A stretch of DNA of 64,000 nt from Ophiura sarsii (GCA_035610835.1 CM069452.1:25611121-25675120); one strand, 5' to 3'; numbered from the stretch's first letter, positions 52,191 through 64,000 are shown. Program-made: numbers and translations. Notes: generated by a model not told the origin, from the letters alone.

Positions 52191-53809
52191 AAGTGCTAAT
52201 AAAAGCATGACTCTTGGTTTGATTATACCAAAATTCAATTAACCAAAGATGAAAAATGAATCCATTGCAATAATTTGCATAAGCAAGGAGCTAGGGTAGC
52301 AGGCTAGCTAGAGCGCTCAAACTATCGTCCATTTTGATTGCCTGTAATGGCAATTTTTTAATATGTTTGGAAAATGATTTCAGCGTGTGTTCCGTTACAT
52401 GATGGACAGGTTGACGGGACTAGAATGACATATTAAAATTAACACCATAAATCACTTTGGCTCGGCCAAAACGACCAATCGGCCAGCCACAGTGACTCCT
52501 CACCTCCTCGGTAGTGAGCTACTGGTGTTATCTGCAGTCACTAGTAACCTTAAGATGGAAACATTACCACTTCTTCACGTCCCATGAAACACCTTATTCG
52601 CATTACTAAATTGACATTGCAGCACTTTAGACTGTAAATGAGAAGTACATGCACGTGAGCTACATAACAAAAGGCCGATGTCATCACTCCTCGGCTGCCT
52701 GCCGCAAAGCCTTAGCCTCGTAGCGGCAACCGGCTACACTTATTCATTAGGTAATACCCCGCGTAGCAATAACATTTGGTTTACTCAATAATAGATTTGA
52801 CTTTTGAAGCGGCACACACACGCTCACCGACCGGAATAGAAATTTGAAACAAAACGCGTAATTCCCTTCAATCATCATTGATTTGACGCTGAGTATTTGG
52901 TCGGGTAACGGCACTATAACAGTACACCTGCCTTGCCTCAACAGATCTCATTCAAAGTTTAATAACTTACTCAAGATTTCACCCTAAATGATATCAAATA
53001 CCTTCATTTTCATATTCTTTTAAATATCATGTGGCTGATTTCAATGTTCTCATCTTTCATAACTCCTTTCTGTTCATGCTATACAGAAATCATACACTAT
53101 TGATATCTCAGCTACATAATGAATTGATTTGTTCAAATATCATCATTTCCCCCCAATTTGGAGTCACATGACTATTACCTCGGTTCTCATCTTTCATACG
53201 TAGATTGCCATATCTGCTATATTGAAATGTATCAATCTCTAGCGCCGAATCCCCAACCTCGGAATATTAATTGGAATTGTTCAAACATGGCACTTCGTAG
53301 AAGTGCAACTTCATCAAATTCATAAACCGCCAGATAGATGATTGTAGTCCGTTCAGTGCCTGTTGCACCGTGCTATCCAAAAATTGCAATGCAATGCAAC
53401 TCAATGCTTACAAATTATGTCCTAACTTATATTGAACATGCCATAATGACATTGTAACTCTTGTCCATCAATACAACTAACTTAACAAAAAGCTGTATCA
53501 CCTTTTATTACATCGAGCAGCGAGTCAACGACACGTATGTGCAACACAGCGTTTAATGGATTTCTTAGTGTGGCTGTCAATAAACGATGCAAGTTAACTA
53601 AAGATCAGCATAATGTATGCCTCTATTTATGCACACTGAGAAGTAACCAATCATTAATTCATTTGATTTTCGCACTTTCATTTCCTAGCCGGCATCAGCA
53701 CAGATATTTCCTACATAGATTCACAGACAGATATAACCTACATAGATTCACAGACTTAGGCCGATGTAGGATTTCAGTATACATGTAGGTAATATTTCCA
53801 ATTGAGGGT

Positions 53810-53832
53810 GGGGGGGGGGGGGGGGGGGGGGG
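53810..53832 (+). repeat. G homopolymer
   Basis: A run of about 23 G, the longest of several homopolymers in the window (others at 1760-1775, 4114-4128, and C runs at 16444-16456 and 38994-39007). The exact length is likely unreliable in the assembly. Confidence 0.9.
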
Positions 53833-54242
53833 CAGTTATTTTAAAATCTTAATCAAATCATTGAGACATGGTTCTATCCAGAAAAGTGACAAAGTTTTCT
53901 CGTGTCATTGGCCAAATTGATTTTCTGTCTAATAATCCTCTATACAAGAAGGATTCAAACTCTAAAGAAGAAATGACGATCAAAATGTGTTACTTATTAA
54001 GATTTGAAAAGTGCGCCATTAGCTTTGGTAGTTTAAATTCATGCATGGACGCATGCTAATTGGGGATGAGTTGCTTTAACGCTTTCAAGTCCATTATATC
54101 GCAGGGAAACCAATAGGATCTAAACGATGGGATTGGTCCATTGTGGTTCATCTAATGGTCAATGGAATTGGTCCAAATCAATAACCGAGCAGCCAATATT
54201 TACAAATCTGCTAAAGCCATTCTATTCTCTAAATGGGGTTTT

Positions 54243-54407
54243 CCATTTGAAATCTATACACCCCTCCGGAAGACATACCTTAATCTTTTCCACAGGGAAT
54301 ATAAATTTCAAATGGGGTTACCAACAGGGGAATCCATTTGAAATCTATACTCCCTGTGTGGAAGATTAAGGACATGTCTTCCATAGGAGGGGTGTATGGA
54401 TTTCAAC
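54243..54407. repeat. Near-perfect fold-back element
   Basis: The left arm (CATTTGAAATCTATACACCC, GAAGACATACCTTAATCTTT, CCACAGGGAATATAAATTTC) is the inverse of the right arm (GAAATCTATACTCCCTGTGT, GGAAGATTAAGGACATGTCT, GGGTGTATGGATTTCAA). Arms are about 75 bp with a spacer of about 15 bp. Confidence 0.8.
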
Positions 54408-54622
54408 TAAAATAGTCAAATTTGTATATTCTTGAGCCAAAATTCAATGGTAGCTACTAGGTTTGAAGTAAATTTGCATTTAAAATCATCGTCCGCAACC
54501 TTATTTGGCACTTGCCCAGTAAATGATCAAACTCTTACACAGACTCCAAAAGACTCCATTTGTCTCACATGGGAACATCAGTATTGATACCAAACTATGT
54601 GTCTGAGAGTTATTTGATGACA

Positions 54623-54837
54623 TTAACCCCCTGGGGTCTACCTGTCTATCTTACAGTGGTTCTGATTGGTTTATTACAAGATGTACTCATATGAGTAGCT
54701 AATTCAAATGCAGCTTGTAAAATGTTTCACTCCCATCTTTACCAGGGATACAATTATTCTAACAATGTCTCTCATTGGTTCAATAAATGATGTATCCATC
54801 TTTTTAACCAATCGGCCGGTAGTTCTCAGGGGGTTAA
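54623..54837. mobile_element. Family B MITE, TTAA-flanked
   Basis: Left end TTAACCCCCTGGGGTCTACC; the right end, read inward, is TTAACCCCCTGAGAACTACC. These are inverted repeats of about 20 bp starting with TTAACCC, as in piggyBac-type elements. The body holds repeated ATTGG/CCAAT pentamers. A related copy lies at 59226-59433. Confidence 0.8.
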
Positions 54838-55350
54838 GTATTAATCACAAACAACAGAGGATGATGGGATTATCTTATAGAGGTAAATTGATTTAGGTCC
54901 TTTATTTCGCAAACTAGATTAACCGATGACCCTGTTGGAATTGCAATTTACAGCAGACACAAATGATAGATGGCCTCATCTTCCTGCCGAGCTATTTTTG
55001 TCTATCGCACCTGGTGTTGAAGTGTAATGGTTAGATCATCTATTGTTATCTTACCAGTTTAAAGCTATAAATCATCAATCATCATTTATTATTCATAATC
55101 CTCCTCAAAATAAATGCAACAATTGGGTAATTAGCTCTACGAGGGGATCCCATAAATGTGATTTGAAAGCCTAGTGAACTGTTCAATTGCAAGTTTTGAT
55201 AACTGCTATATAGAAGTATCATTGAGCCAAATGCGCACATCATAATTATTTTCTTTTTTTTCATCGTTTATTGAAACGAAACAAAATCACACAGCTATTT
55301 CAACAGACATTCTATTCAAATCCCCTCATTTGACATGTCGCTAACTTTAT

Positions 55351-55671
55351 AAGGTGAAGATGTCCAGGTTAGTTTACTGGATTTGGATGATGTGCAAGTT
55401 GCAAGTTGCGAGTTACAAGTTCAAGTTGTGAGTTTCAAGTCAAATTCGAGTTTCAAATCAAGTTGCGAGTTACCAGTTGAAATCTGTGAGTTTCAATTTG
55501 AAATCTGCAAGTTTTGGCTCGATTTAAAATTTAACAGCTCTCAAAAATGAGACACTTGCAACATGCACTTGTCAACTTGCATCATCGAACTCACGACTTG
55601 CCGATTTTAACTCACAAATCACACACTACAACTCGCAACTTACACTCACAACTCACAAAATACCTTCACCT
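55351..55671. repeat. Palindromic degenerate minisatellite (CAAGTTGCGAGTT type)
   Basis: The left half is built of CAAGTTGCGAGTTTCAA-like units. The right half carries the complementary ACTCGCAACTT-like units. The whole is bracketed by AAGGTGAAG and CTTCACCTT. Confidence 0.8.
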
Positions 55672-57887
55672 TAGTAGTATACTTACATTGGATGCAAGGT
55701 CACAGATCTCACTTAGTACAAAATGTCTAACACAGTGTAAAACGGACCATTGCTACTAAGTAATGTGTGTATGCATGGCTAACTGCAAACAGGAATAGCT
55801 GCTTCTTGAGAATATTAGTGTTTCTTTTTCCAAATTTAGAAACACCACTTGGTTTATAAATTAACAATAAAATAAATAAAACCAAAACACTGGTGGGAAA
55901 TACCTGATAAAGATGTGTACATTTTGGTTAAAAGTCCGGAAAGTGACTAAGAATAAATGAAACTGCACACAATTTTGGTACAAAAAAGTCTTGAATTCAA
56001 GCAAAAACCTGAAAAGGGACATCTCTTTAGAATTGTACTGAATCTTTTGTAATCATAGATAGTTCTGGTTTTTTTTAAACTAACAGCCCTAGAACATGTA
56101 GAAGAACTATATCAATTCTGTCCAAAGCAGATGTGACCACTTAAATTTGAAAGGTCATGCCTGTTTTGATATATCCTACCATTTAACCTGATTGAAGTTC
56201 GAGAATTTGGATAGAAATTAAATGGGGTAAGGGAAATGCCCTGAGACAGGCAACGTGGTTTAATAATAGAAATAAAGGCCATGGATAGTTGTAAGAGGTT
56301 TTGGTTTTCCATATTTCACAACATTGGATATGTCACCCTTGGATATGTACGTCACACTTTCTATGTTTGGCCTTTTTAATATTCTAACACCAATCAAGCA
56401 ATATAAAGTGGGCATCCTTCCAATTAAAACTTACTGGCCCGTGTGAAAATGAGGAAACAAAGAACGAAAGAAAGTCAAATTTTGAATTTAATAATTGTAA
56501 AAAGCTGACACGTGCAGGAAAAAAACAAAGGGGAGCCTTGTACATCTTACACCTGGCAGAACACTACAAACAGCATGCTCTCAAAAACTAGTCATTTTCA
56601 TGTGCAGAATTTTCATGTTTGGTCAAATTTTAACAATTATATGGGGTTTAATTCACAATTAGGTGTTCGTCTATATAGAAAGATCGACTTAAACATATTT
56701 GTACTGTTATATTTTCGTGCACGGTTTAATATTCACAGAACTGATGCGGTGCATAAAAAGTTGAAAATTTACAGAGTGCAAAATGTCCACTTTCATAGTA
56801 ACAAAGTACAATGTCTGAGCACTTGTTAAACTGGTGTAAACCCTATGTAAACATGGTGTACACCGAATGCTTTGCCTAGGGGTTACCTTAATAGCCTCGG
56901 GTGAATACCGTTAAGAATAGGGGGTGAAATCACTTTTTGATGCATACGATGTCAGTAGCTAAAACAAGCATACATGCGCTCAATTAAACATCAGTACCGT
57001 GCTCCGTTCGCATTTTGTATCCATGCACTCGTATTGTTTCAATGCGATGCAGCGAAAGCTCAAAACCGCAAAAACTGTACGAGGCGTCCAAAACGAGTTT
57101 AATTTAACGATCGAATGGTTATCGACTATGGCGATTGAATTATTGTACAAAAGCTGATAAAATTATGATTTTAATTAGGGATTAATACCTAGTGGAGAAG
57201 GTTATGCTAACGGGCAAGAGACTAACAAAATTTGCTTCGTTATTTGAAGCAATTTTGTTGTAAGTGAAGCAGTACCGTGTACGATAAAATGGCTGCTTAG
57301 CATATAGCAGTGTGTCAATAACCTTTGTATAACCTAATCTAAAATTCTAATGAGTCTAACAGGTCTAACCTAAATAAGTACACGACAAACAGGAGGGTGA
57401 CACAAAAGTATCATGTCGATAAGTGTATTCTTACAGAAGGATGACATGCCTCTTTAGAAACAGGTCCTTTTTCATTATTAGATGCCGATCATCTTCCCCG
57501 CAAATTATCCTCAAAGAGAAGGGTAAAGCCTAGAGAATTAAAAGGTATATTGCATTTTGTTGTTGTATGCATTACATTTAATTCAAGTTAAACAATTCTC
57601 ATCTTAATTTTAGCTGTTTGATTTTGAATTGTCATTTCTCTGCCTCTGCACTGCACAAAGGGCCACTATGATTGCACAGACAATAGACATACATCTTCAG
57701 TAGATAGAGACCGACCCAAAAACCAACAACAACAAATCCATCTCTCTGATAAATTAGGGAGGCTTATACTATTACAGAAACAACCTCAAAGATAGATGGT
57801 TTGATTAGAAAATAAGATTGTATGGCATCTGAACGCCAAGTCAGTTACCATGCTTGAGTTCAGTCAGCATCACAATGCTGTTTATTT

Positions 57888-57940
57888 CATCATCATCATC
57901 ATTATCATCATCATTATCATTATCCCCATCATCTTTATCA
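57888..57940 (+). repeat. (ATC)n simple repeat
   Basis: Interrupted ATC/ATT trinucleotide run. The minus strand reads as an aspartate/asparagine run, which I attribute to the microsatellite and not to a gene. Confidence 0.9.
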
Positions 57941-58577
57941 ACAAAGTCCCTAACAAATGAGGTGCAGTACGCTCATCCTCTGCCCTACAAAATCAATCGC
58001 TTTACTTGAATACATTCTATTTGTTAATTCCATCCAGCTTATAATATTTGAACCTTGGCTCATGGATTTTGACCCTAATTTGTGATCCTACATGATCCAA
58101 ACAGCAGCCAGTGCCCGGGTAAATACATCTCCATTTTACAATTGCCACCCTGTTGCACTAAATCCCCCATACTTAACACAGACCTGCCCAGCACTAGTCA
58201 AACCCAGTATCTATACAAACATCTGTGTTCGAGAGAAGGTTGTGTATATTTGTGGAGGGAAAAAGGTCAGCATCTTTTCTACTTCGGCAGGGAAGCCCAT
58301 CAAAACACAAAGCTGCTTTTCAGTTTAACCGTAAGCGTGCAGCGGTCGGAAAATAATCCGGCGAGTCAAATTTTCTGCAAATTAGATTTAACGAGTGTTA
58401 AAATTTTATTGTCGCTTTCATTGGTCGATGTTTAAATACGGACAAATATTATGGTACACTGATAAATTTGTCTGGTCTTGTGTGAAATTCATTGTGTATG
58501 ACACAAGAAACAGCCACTCCTTCGTAGTGTTTGACCTATATATATTGTATAGGTTTACTCCATCAAAAGATGATGGG

Positions 58578-58826
58578 TTAACACTTTCCACGCGGCTATT
58601 AGTTTTACCATATGTAAAACAGATTTTTCAGAAACCTTTCCCAATTTTCAAAGTCAATCTCAGGGATTACTGACCCAATACTAGACATGTTTGTGCTTAT
58701 TTCAATGCATTTCTCATGGTGATGCCAAATATATGGTAATGAAATTCAATAATTTTGACATTTTTGAAACATTTTGTGAAATTTTGATATGTCATCTGCA
58801 GTTGCCTGCCGTGTTGAAAGTGTTAA
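58578..58826 (+). mobile_element. Family A MITE, TTAA-flanked
   Basis: Left TTAACACTTTCCACGCGGC, right GCCGTGTTGAAAGTGTTAA, body as in the 12329 copy. Two short frames overlapping it are not genes. Confidence 0.88.
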
Positions 58827-59225
58827 TAGACATCGCCAGTGATGTCAGCCCAATGCACCTGGTAGGCCAGTGTGTGTGAGTTAGCAGTCTAACTACATTT
58901 ACAAATACAGTATCAACAGTTTGTACGGATGGATTCGATGCAGGGCAACTTCACATTGGGATGTTTCCTCTATGTTAGCCTCGAGGTAGCTGGGGTTGAA
59001 ATCGCTTTAGCTAATATTGGTTTTGCTCTCCAGGCCCGAAGGACGCAAAGACACAAGGATCTGTCTCGTTTGATTTTTACCTGTCACCCCTGATGACTGT
59101 GTTACGTATAGGAGAGGATACATCGAGATATAAAATAGAATCAAGAGTACAAATCCATACACCAATGATATTATACCTATGTTCAATTACACAGTTACCA
59201 AGCTCCTCATTCAGTCACCTAATCA

Positions 59226-59433
59226 GGCTACCCCCAGCACCTATTTAATAATGTTTATGATTGGTTGATTTCAAGATATACTCATTTGAATAACCAATTA
59301 AAATACTGCTTGTAAAATATTTAACTTATCATATTTATCAGGAATACAATTATTCTAACATTGTCTCTGATTGGTGCAATAAATGATGTATCCATCTTTC
59401 TGACCAATCGGCAGGTAGTTCTCAGAGGGTTAA
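59226..59433. mobile_element. Family B MITE, copy with decayed left end
   Basis: Shares ATACAATTATTCTAACA, GCAATAAATGATGTATCCATC and the right end GTAGTTCTCAGAGGGTTAA with the 54623 copy. The left terminus is no longer a recognisable TTAACCC. Confidence 0.75.
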
Positions 59434-61784
59434 TAATGGGCTACTTATGATCACCATGTCTCTACGAAACCACTATCTCAAGTGAAACTGATGACTATGT
59501 ATTTATTTGGAATTTAAATTTAATCTTGTAAAAAATTGAAAAACAGTGTACAAAATCAAGAAACTAATTGCAAAATTTACACCGAAATAGATGAAGTAAT
59601 GGCAACACTGCTCAAATTAGTGAACATTTACTAAAGAATGTATCATACTATCACACATCAGTTGTGTGTTTATACATTGCATACCGCACCTAGGGCTTGG
59701 AGAGTTCATCGCCATTTCATCTCACTCTTTCAAACCATTATCTTATACAGCTTCTTCATAACAATTATAAACAATCCTGTCGCCATTACCAATTACTAAT
59801 AACAAATCCGTGTTGGGGCAACTACCACGAGTTTCAAATTCTACGAAAGTTCTCGTCTCCTTCAGTCAACATATCCAGATGCTCAAACCATGCACAGATC
59901 CATATCTTGATCCATATTAGTCACGCATGAGTTAAATTTAATAGTTCATGGTGAAACGGCAATATTTTCTTTATCCAAAATCTTAAGATTTTTTGATCAG
60001 TAATTAGCCAAACCATGTTGTGATAAAAATCCAATTACTTTCTATGATATTTCATTGTAATTTAAGCGACTCCCGGTCCTTCTGGAATAGCTATTATGTT
60101 TCATGGATAGCATACGGTCTAATGATTTGTAGGCGTATCAAATCCCGTGTATATATTCATCGATGAAATTAATATCACATATGATATATGAAACCGATTA
60201 AATGCATGGTGCAGGTGTGATTGGCCGCACTAAAACACACCTCGTCAATTAATTCTTAATCAAAGCATATGTGACAGTAGGCGAATTCATTCAAAAATCA
60301 ATATTGCACACATTAGAAAGTTAGTAACTACATAAACATAAAGAATATTTATTTATTTTTGCTCTCTTCAAATGAATTACAATTAATAAGTTCAAGTGGG
60401 TTCTGAAATCAAGGATTTCCCCTCTTCTCAGTTTGAATTAGGGGTCAATCATAACCTCTCCTCAGTGGAAAGAAATGTTGAACAATAATATCACTATGCG
60501 CAGCATGTATATGATGAGGACAACTATTTAATGAAATATTAACTAAAAAGTATTTATATTTTCCCATACCGACAAATACTTGGAACAGTAATTTTAGAAT
60601 TAAGCTCTGTCAAATATTTCTACAGTCTCCTTGTATACAGCATGAATTTCATATTATACTTTAAAATATATCATTTTAATGTACAAATCATTACACTGAT
60701 CTTGGGTGGGAAAAATAAAATAAAATATTGGAATCCAAATATCTTGCTAAAAGCTTAGAATTAAAATGACAAAGTTGCATAACAAAGCAGAAAAAGTTCA
60801 TACAAAACCTGTACAGAAATAGTGCATTAGACCTTAAATTCCTGCTTACTAACTCGCGAAATCAACCAACAAGTGCCATTAGAGCATTCTGATTCCTCAA
60901 AACCTTTTAGCCTAAATTAACCAAAACCCTACAAGTACAACAAGTCCTAACTAGGTTAGCTTTCCTGTGAATTCAATTTCGCAAATGTTAGGATAACTCT
61001 GGTGGCTAATCTTCAACAATTTGCTAAGTGTTCCCAAATTGTCTCCCATTTTGTCTCTATCAGCGAATGTTCTATGTTGTAGTGAATACAAAATTTGAAC
61101 GAAACTTGCACAATTCAAGCAAAAAAGCGAAAATGTAAATTCTTTGGTAGTTATAAGCTTAATATCATTTTAAAAAGCGACATCATTGATTTGATAATGC
61201 TGTAATCGTAGGAAATTACAGTGCATATCAATCAAGCGTAGCGGTACATCTGAGCTTTCAAGGTCTACTAATATAATAGAACTACCTTTTACTGCACCAA
61301 TTAACGAGATTAAAAAAAGCCTTTCATGATAAACACTGTTACACACAATACAAAGCAAAAATATGTAAGTACTTTAATCTTAAAAGAAAGCTAATATATT
61401 TTATAAGTATTCTCTGTACCATCAAAAACATTTCAGCTTTATATTCCTTCCATTAGCAGTAAATAGTCCTGAAACGAGGTACTATGAAATTACTCAAAAA
61501 TGTACCTGACAACATTGCATGATTTTAGGCCAGACAACAAATAATATTATGTTGTCCCTGAACGTCTAACGCCATAATGTTATGCTTCTTACAATTTCGT
61601 CACAATTTTAGGGGTTGGTTAATTTTCTTGTTAGTTCATTCTCTACATTTTTATGAAGAAAAAAGACTAATATGTTTGATGTATTTTTACCAAATATGGA
61701 GGGTGATGTTGTTTATTGGTACTTTCTTTTCCAAATATGGAGGGATATACTCTTATTTTAAGGAAAGCACTTCTATTCCCATTC

Positions 61785-61928
61785 TAAACGCTTTCCATGA
61801 GGCAGGCATCTGAAGACAACCGTTCCAAAATATCACAAAATGTTTCAAAAATATCAAAATTATTGAATTTCATTACCATATTTAGAAACACCATGAGAAA
61901 TGCATTTAAATAAACACAAACATGCCTA
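61785..61928 (-). mobile_element. Family A MITE, interrupted copy
   Basis: Begins CTAAACGCTTTCCATGAGGC, so the TTAA is mutated. It follows the family A body to CAAACATGCCTA, then stops abruptly where the palindromic element at 61926 begins. The second half of the MITE was not found beyond that element. Confidence 0.75.
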
Positions 61929-62412
61929 TAGTCTATTTGGCCATCACGAGACAGTGACGTAATTGCGTATCCTACTAATTGTAAAACATAACGCGCGTGC
62001 CTACTCGAGGCGCTGGCGTATACATACGAGCGTTGTAAAACAGGAGAAACATACGCAAGCGTAAAAGCTGCGCCTGTTAAGTTGCGTCACTTTCCAGAGG
62101 AATAATGTGTATTAGGTCCCAGGCATGAATCAAGAGCACGGTAAAAAGTGTATCGTTTTAACAATATGATGCATTTCATTTTGTCATCTCAAAGACTTGA
62201 TGCATGCATTGTACCTATAGTCTTATCTCACTACCTCTGAACAGTGACAAAACTTTCAAGCGCACCATTTATGCATGCATAATAATGTAGCTTCCGTTTT
62301 CTATGTGTGTGGAGGTGTGTTGGCAAGCGCCTCAAGTAGGCGTGTGTTTATGCACTGCAATCAGTGAATGATGCGGTGATGTCACTGTTTCGTGGAAGAG
62401 AATATAATATAG
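61926..62412. mobile_element. Palindromic long-TIR element
   Basis: The left arm (CTATAGTCTATTTGGCCATC, then GAGACAGTGACGTAATTGCG, then GCCTACTCGAGGCGC) is the imperfect inverse of the right arm (GCGCCTCAAGTAGGCG, then GATGTCACTGTTTCGTGG). Arms extend roughly 170 bases and the central part is unique. It interrupts a family A MITE, so it is younger than that copy. No open frame. Confidence 0.65.
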
Positions 62413-63170
62413 AGTAGTTATTTAGCATAAAAGAGATTCAGGGGGGAAGAGCCACTGCATGCCTAAACTTAGTTCTCAATATGATTTGGATGACAAACTA
62501 GACAATATTTTTTTAGTTAGGCCTCAATTCTCATCTTTGCCAGCTAGCAGCAGTACCTGCTAAGAATATAAACTGCACATATTCCATCAGTCATTCTAAG
62601 GCCAGTTTGAAGGAAGTCAAAGCCTGGTAAGAAATGATGTGTATTTGATTTTTACCATGTTAATTAACCAGCGCTTTTAGCCCGGAGTGTCGTGCATTAA
62701 GCAAGTAATTTTGGCTTTCTTGAGGATGCATGTTTTGCGCGCCGTAGGGAGTGAGGTATGAAATTAAAATTGAGACCCGTATTAGACAACTTCCATTACA
62801 AGACAGTTCATGTCGGTAATCAACGAAAGATTAGCGCGCATTTATTCATGCTGGTGACTTTTCGCTCTAACCCTTTGGACACGACTGGTGACTCTTAGTC
62901 TCTCCGATAAGCGGCAACAAATTTTGTCCTGTGGCTCAAAATCGAACAATTATTCATCGCTACTGGGTCAATTAGGGATGGAAACCAATATGCATGACTT
63001 TGAATGCATTGGACTAATGGTTCTGTAATTATCATTTCATAAAACAAAATAGATGGCACAGAATGTATTTGCATAAGAACTAGGCTTACCACCATACTAT
63101 TTTGATAAAGGTGTTATTGACAACAGCACCTAGCTTTGTGAGACTCAATCGATTCTCCATGGGAATCAAA

Positions 63171-63380
63171 TCATCGCCGTTCTGTTCTGTCCCTTCAACA
63201 TGTATAAAGTAAGACTGCCCAACGGTTATGCATAGAAAGTGTTGCTTTATACATGTTCAGGGGCAAGAGCACTTACAATGTTTTACAGATGTATTTATGG
63301 CCCTTGAACATGTTTAGAGCAGACTGCCCAAAGGTTATACACAGGAAGTATTACTTTACACATGCTGAAGGGCCAGATGA
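63171..63380 (+). mobile_element. Family D nested-hairpin MITE, right terminus lost
   Basis: Begins TCATCGCCGTTCTGTTCTGT with a shortened left arm. Both internal hairpin halves are present, but the match ends at GAAGGGCCAGATG and the GGTTTTGACAGAACAG terminus is missing. Confidence 0.8.
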
Positions 63381-64000
63381 AATTTAACAAGTCAAATATT
63401 TTCACTTCAAATCCCAATAGATATCATAACACATTTACCATTATTCCCTCAAAATATATCAAAATATAATTTTTTTGTTTACAATAACATTGAAATTGAC
63501 ACAACAATAACATGACCCTAAAAGTTTCCAGACAGCAGCATTCAGCCCATCGGCAACATAAAATGACTTGTATAAATGCAATGTCCGTGAATACAAGCAA
63601 ACAGGAAACTTTTTATTACTATAGGTAGAACCAAGCCTTGTGAATCATGAATGTCATGCCTATTTTGGGCCCAATGCAATGTGTCAAATACATTCAAGCC
63701 CTATTCTATGCAGCTTTCCGCATCACACAATACAATAAATCCGCCTTGTTTTATTCCTATTGGCTTTCTAATTTATTTTTAGCGCCATTATTTTGCACAA
63801 ATCGTGATCTGACAGATACGGCTTTCGTTTTTATTAACATTTCCATGCCCAATCCCTTATAAATGTCACAGCTCTGAACTCTAGGAGAAACAAGATGCTT
63901 TTATTGTACCAATTGAGAATTGTATCGGCTTCGTGGATGACCAGATAATATCTGCTCATCGCGACAAAACGCTCTACCCAAAGCCAATTTTCTATCGGCC

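Larger units (their letters stand above)
35625..64000. other. Upstream intron(s) and/or 5' flank; no defensible coding exon
   Basis: The semaphorin-domain exons of the plexin should lie to the right of 35624. I scanned many minus-strand donor-like sites and open frames and found none with semaphorin-domain motifs, so the next exon may be beyond 64 kb or too short to recognise by eye. The region is dominated by repeats, annotated separately. Longer open frames, such as 49363-49686 minus and 58082-58435 plus, have no recognisable domain. Stretches such as 40.2-42.3, 46.4-48.3, 49.9-52.0 and 60.0-61.7 kb contain nothing I can name. Confidence 0.6.

Noticed and set aside
53184..53275. Minus-strand 28-codon segment ending at CCGAG|GTAATA (VGDSALEIDTF...)
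   Set aside because: It looked coding-like, but the acceptor has no pyrimidine tract and part of the sequence is duplicated about 137 bp away, arguing for a repeat.
55685..55745. Minus-strand segment before a perfect GTAAGTATAC donor (ends EICDLASN), tested as a semaphorin-domain exon
   Set aside because: Only about 20 codons before a stop, without semaphorin motifs. The donor match alone is not enough.
57845..57975. Minus-strand frame rich in Asp/Asn ending at CATG|GTAACT
   Set aside because: The frame is open because of the (ATC)n microsatellite; a stop lies immediately upstream and no proper acceptor was found.

Overview
The window is a piece of a large, intron-rich metazoan genome. It is AT-rich, has long non-coding stretches packed with short inverted-repeat transposons (MITEs), simple repeats and G/C homopolymer tracts, and shows no bacterial-style gene organisation. 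The protein and repeat content fit a marine invertebrate, possibly a deuterostome such as an echinoderm or hemichordate. That placement is an inference; no sequence here fixes the species.

The only gene I can support is the middle of a plexin gene (semaphorin receptor) on the minus strand. Five exons read from right to left: 35624-35512, 23617-23479, 16716-16545, 14253-14036 and 9666-9538. Each has consensus AG acceptor and GT donor sites. The splice phases (0/2, 2/0, 0/1, 1/0, 0/0) join perfectly into 257 codons without a stop. They encode, in order, the first PSI domain, IPT1, the second PSI domain and the beginning of IPT2 of the ectodomain. The semaphorin domain should lie to the right, and the remaining IPT domains, membrane helix and GAP domain to the left. 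I did not recognise those exons inside the window, so both ends of the gene are missing or unseen.

Layout: 1-9.5 kb is the intron after the last recognised exon, with TTAA-flanked MITEs near 2.5 kb and 6.8-7.6 kb. The exon-bearing part is 9.5-35.6 kb, with introns of 4.4, 2.3, 6.8 and 11.9 kb. The remaining 35.6-64 kb has no coding exon I can defend. It holds many MITEs, a possible tRNA-derived SINE, tandem repeats and long inverted repeats.

The most notable non-coding content is a set of transposon families defined here by comparing copies within the window. Family A has terminal repeats starting CACTTTCCACGCGGC and is flanked by TTAA, with eight near-complete and two partial copies. Families B and C are also TTAA-bounded and have unrelated termini. 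A nested double-hairpin family (D) has four copies. There is also a single TTA-flanked Harbinger-like element and several larger palindromic elements. No transposase gene is visible, so all of these appear to be non-autonomous.
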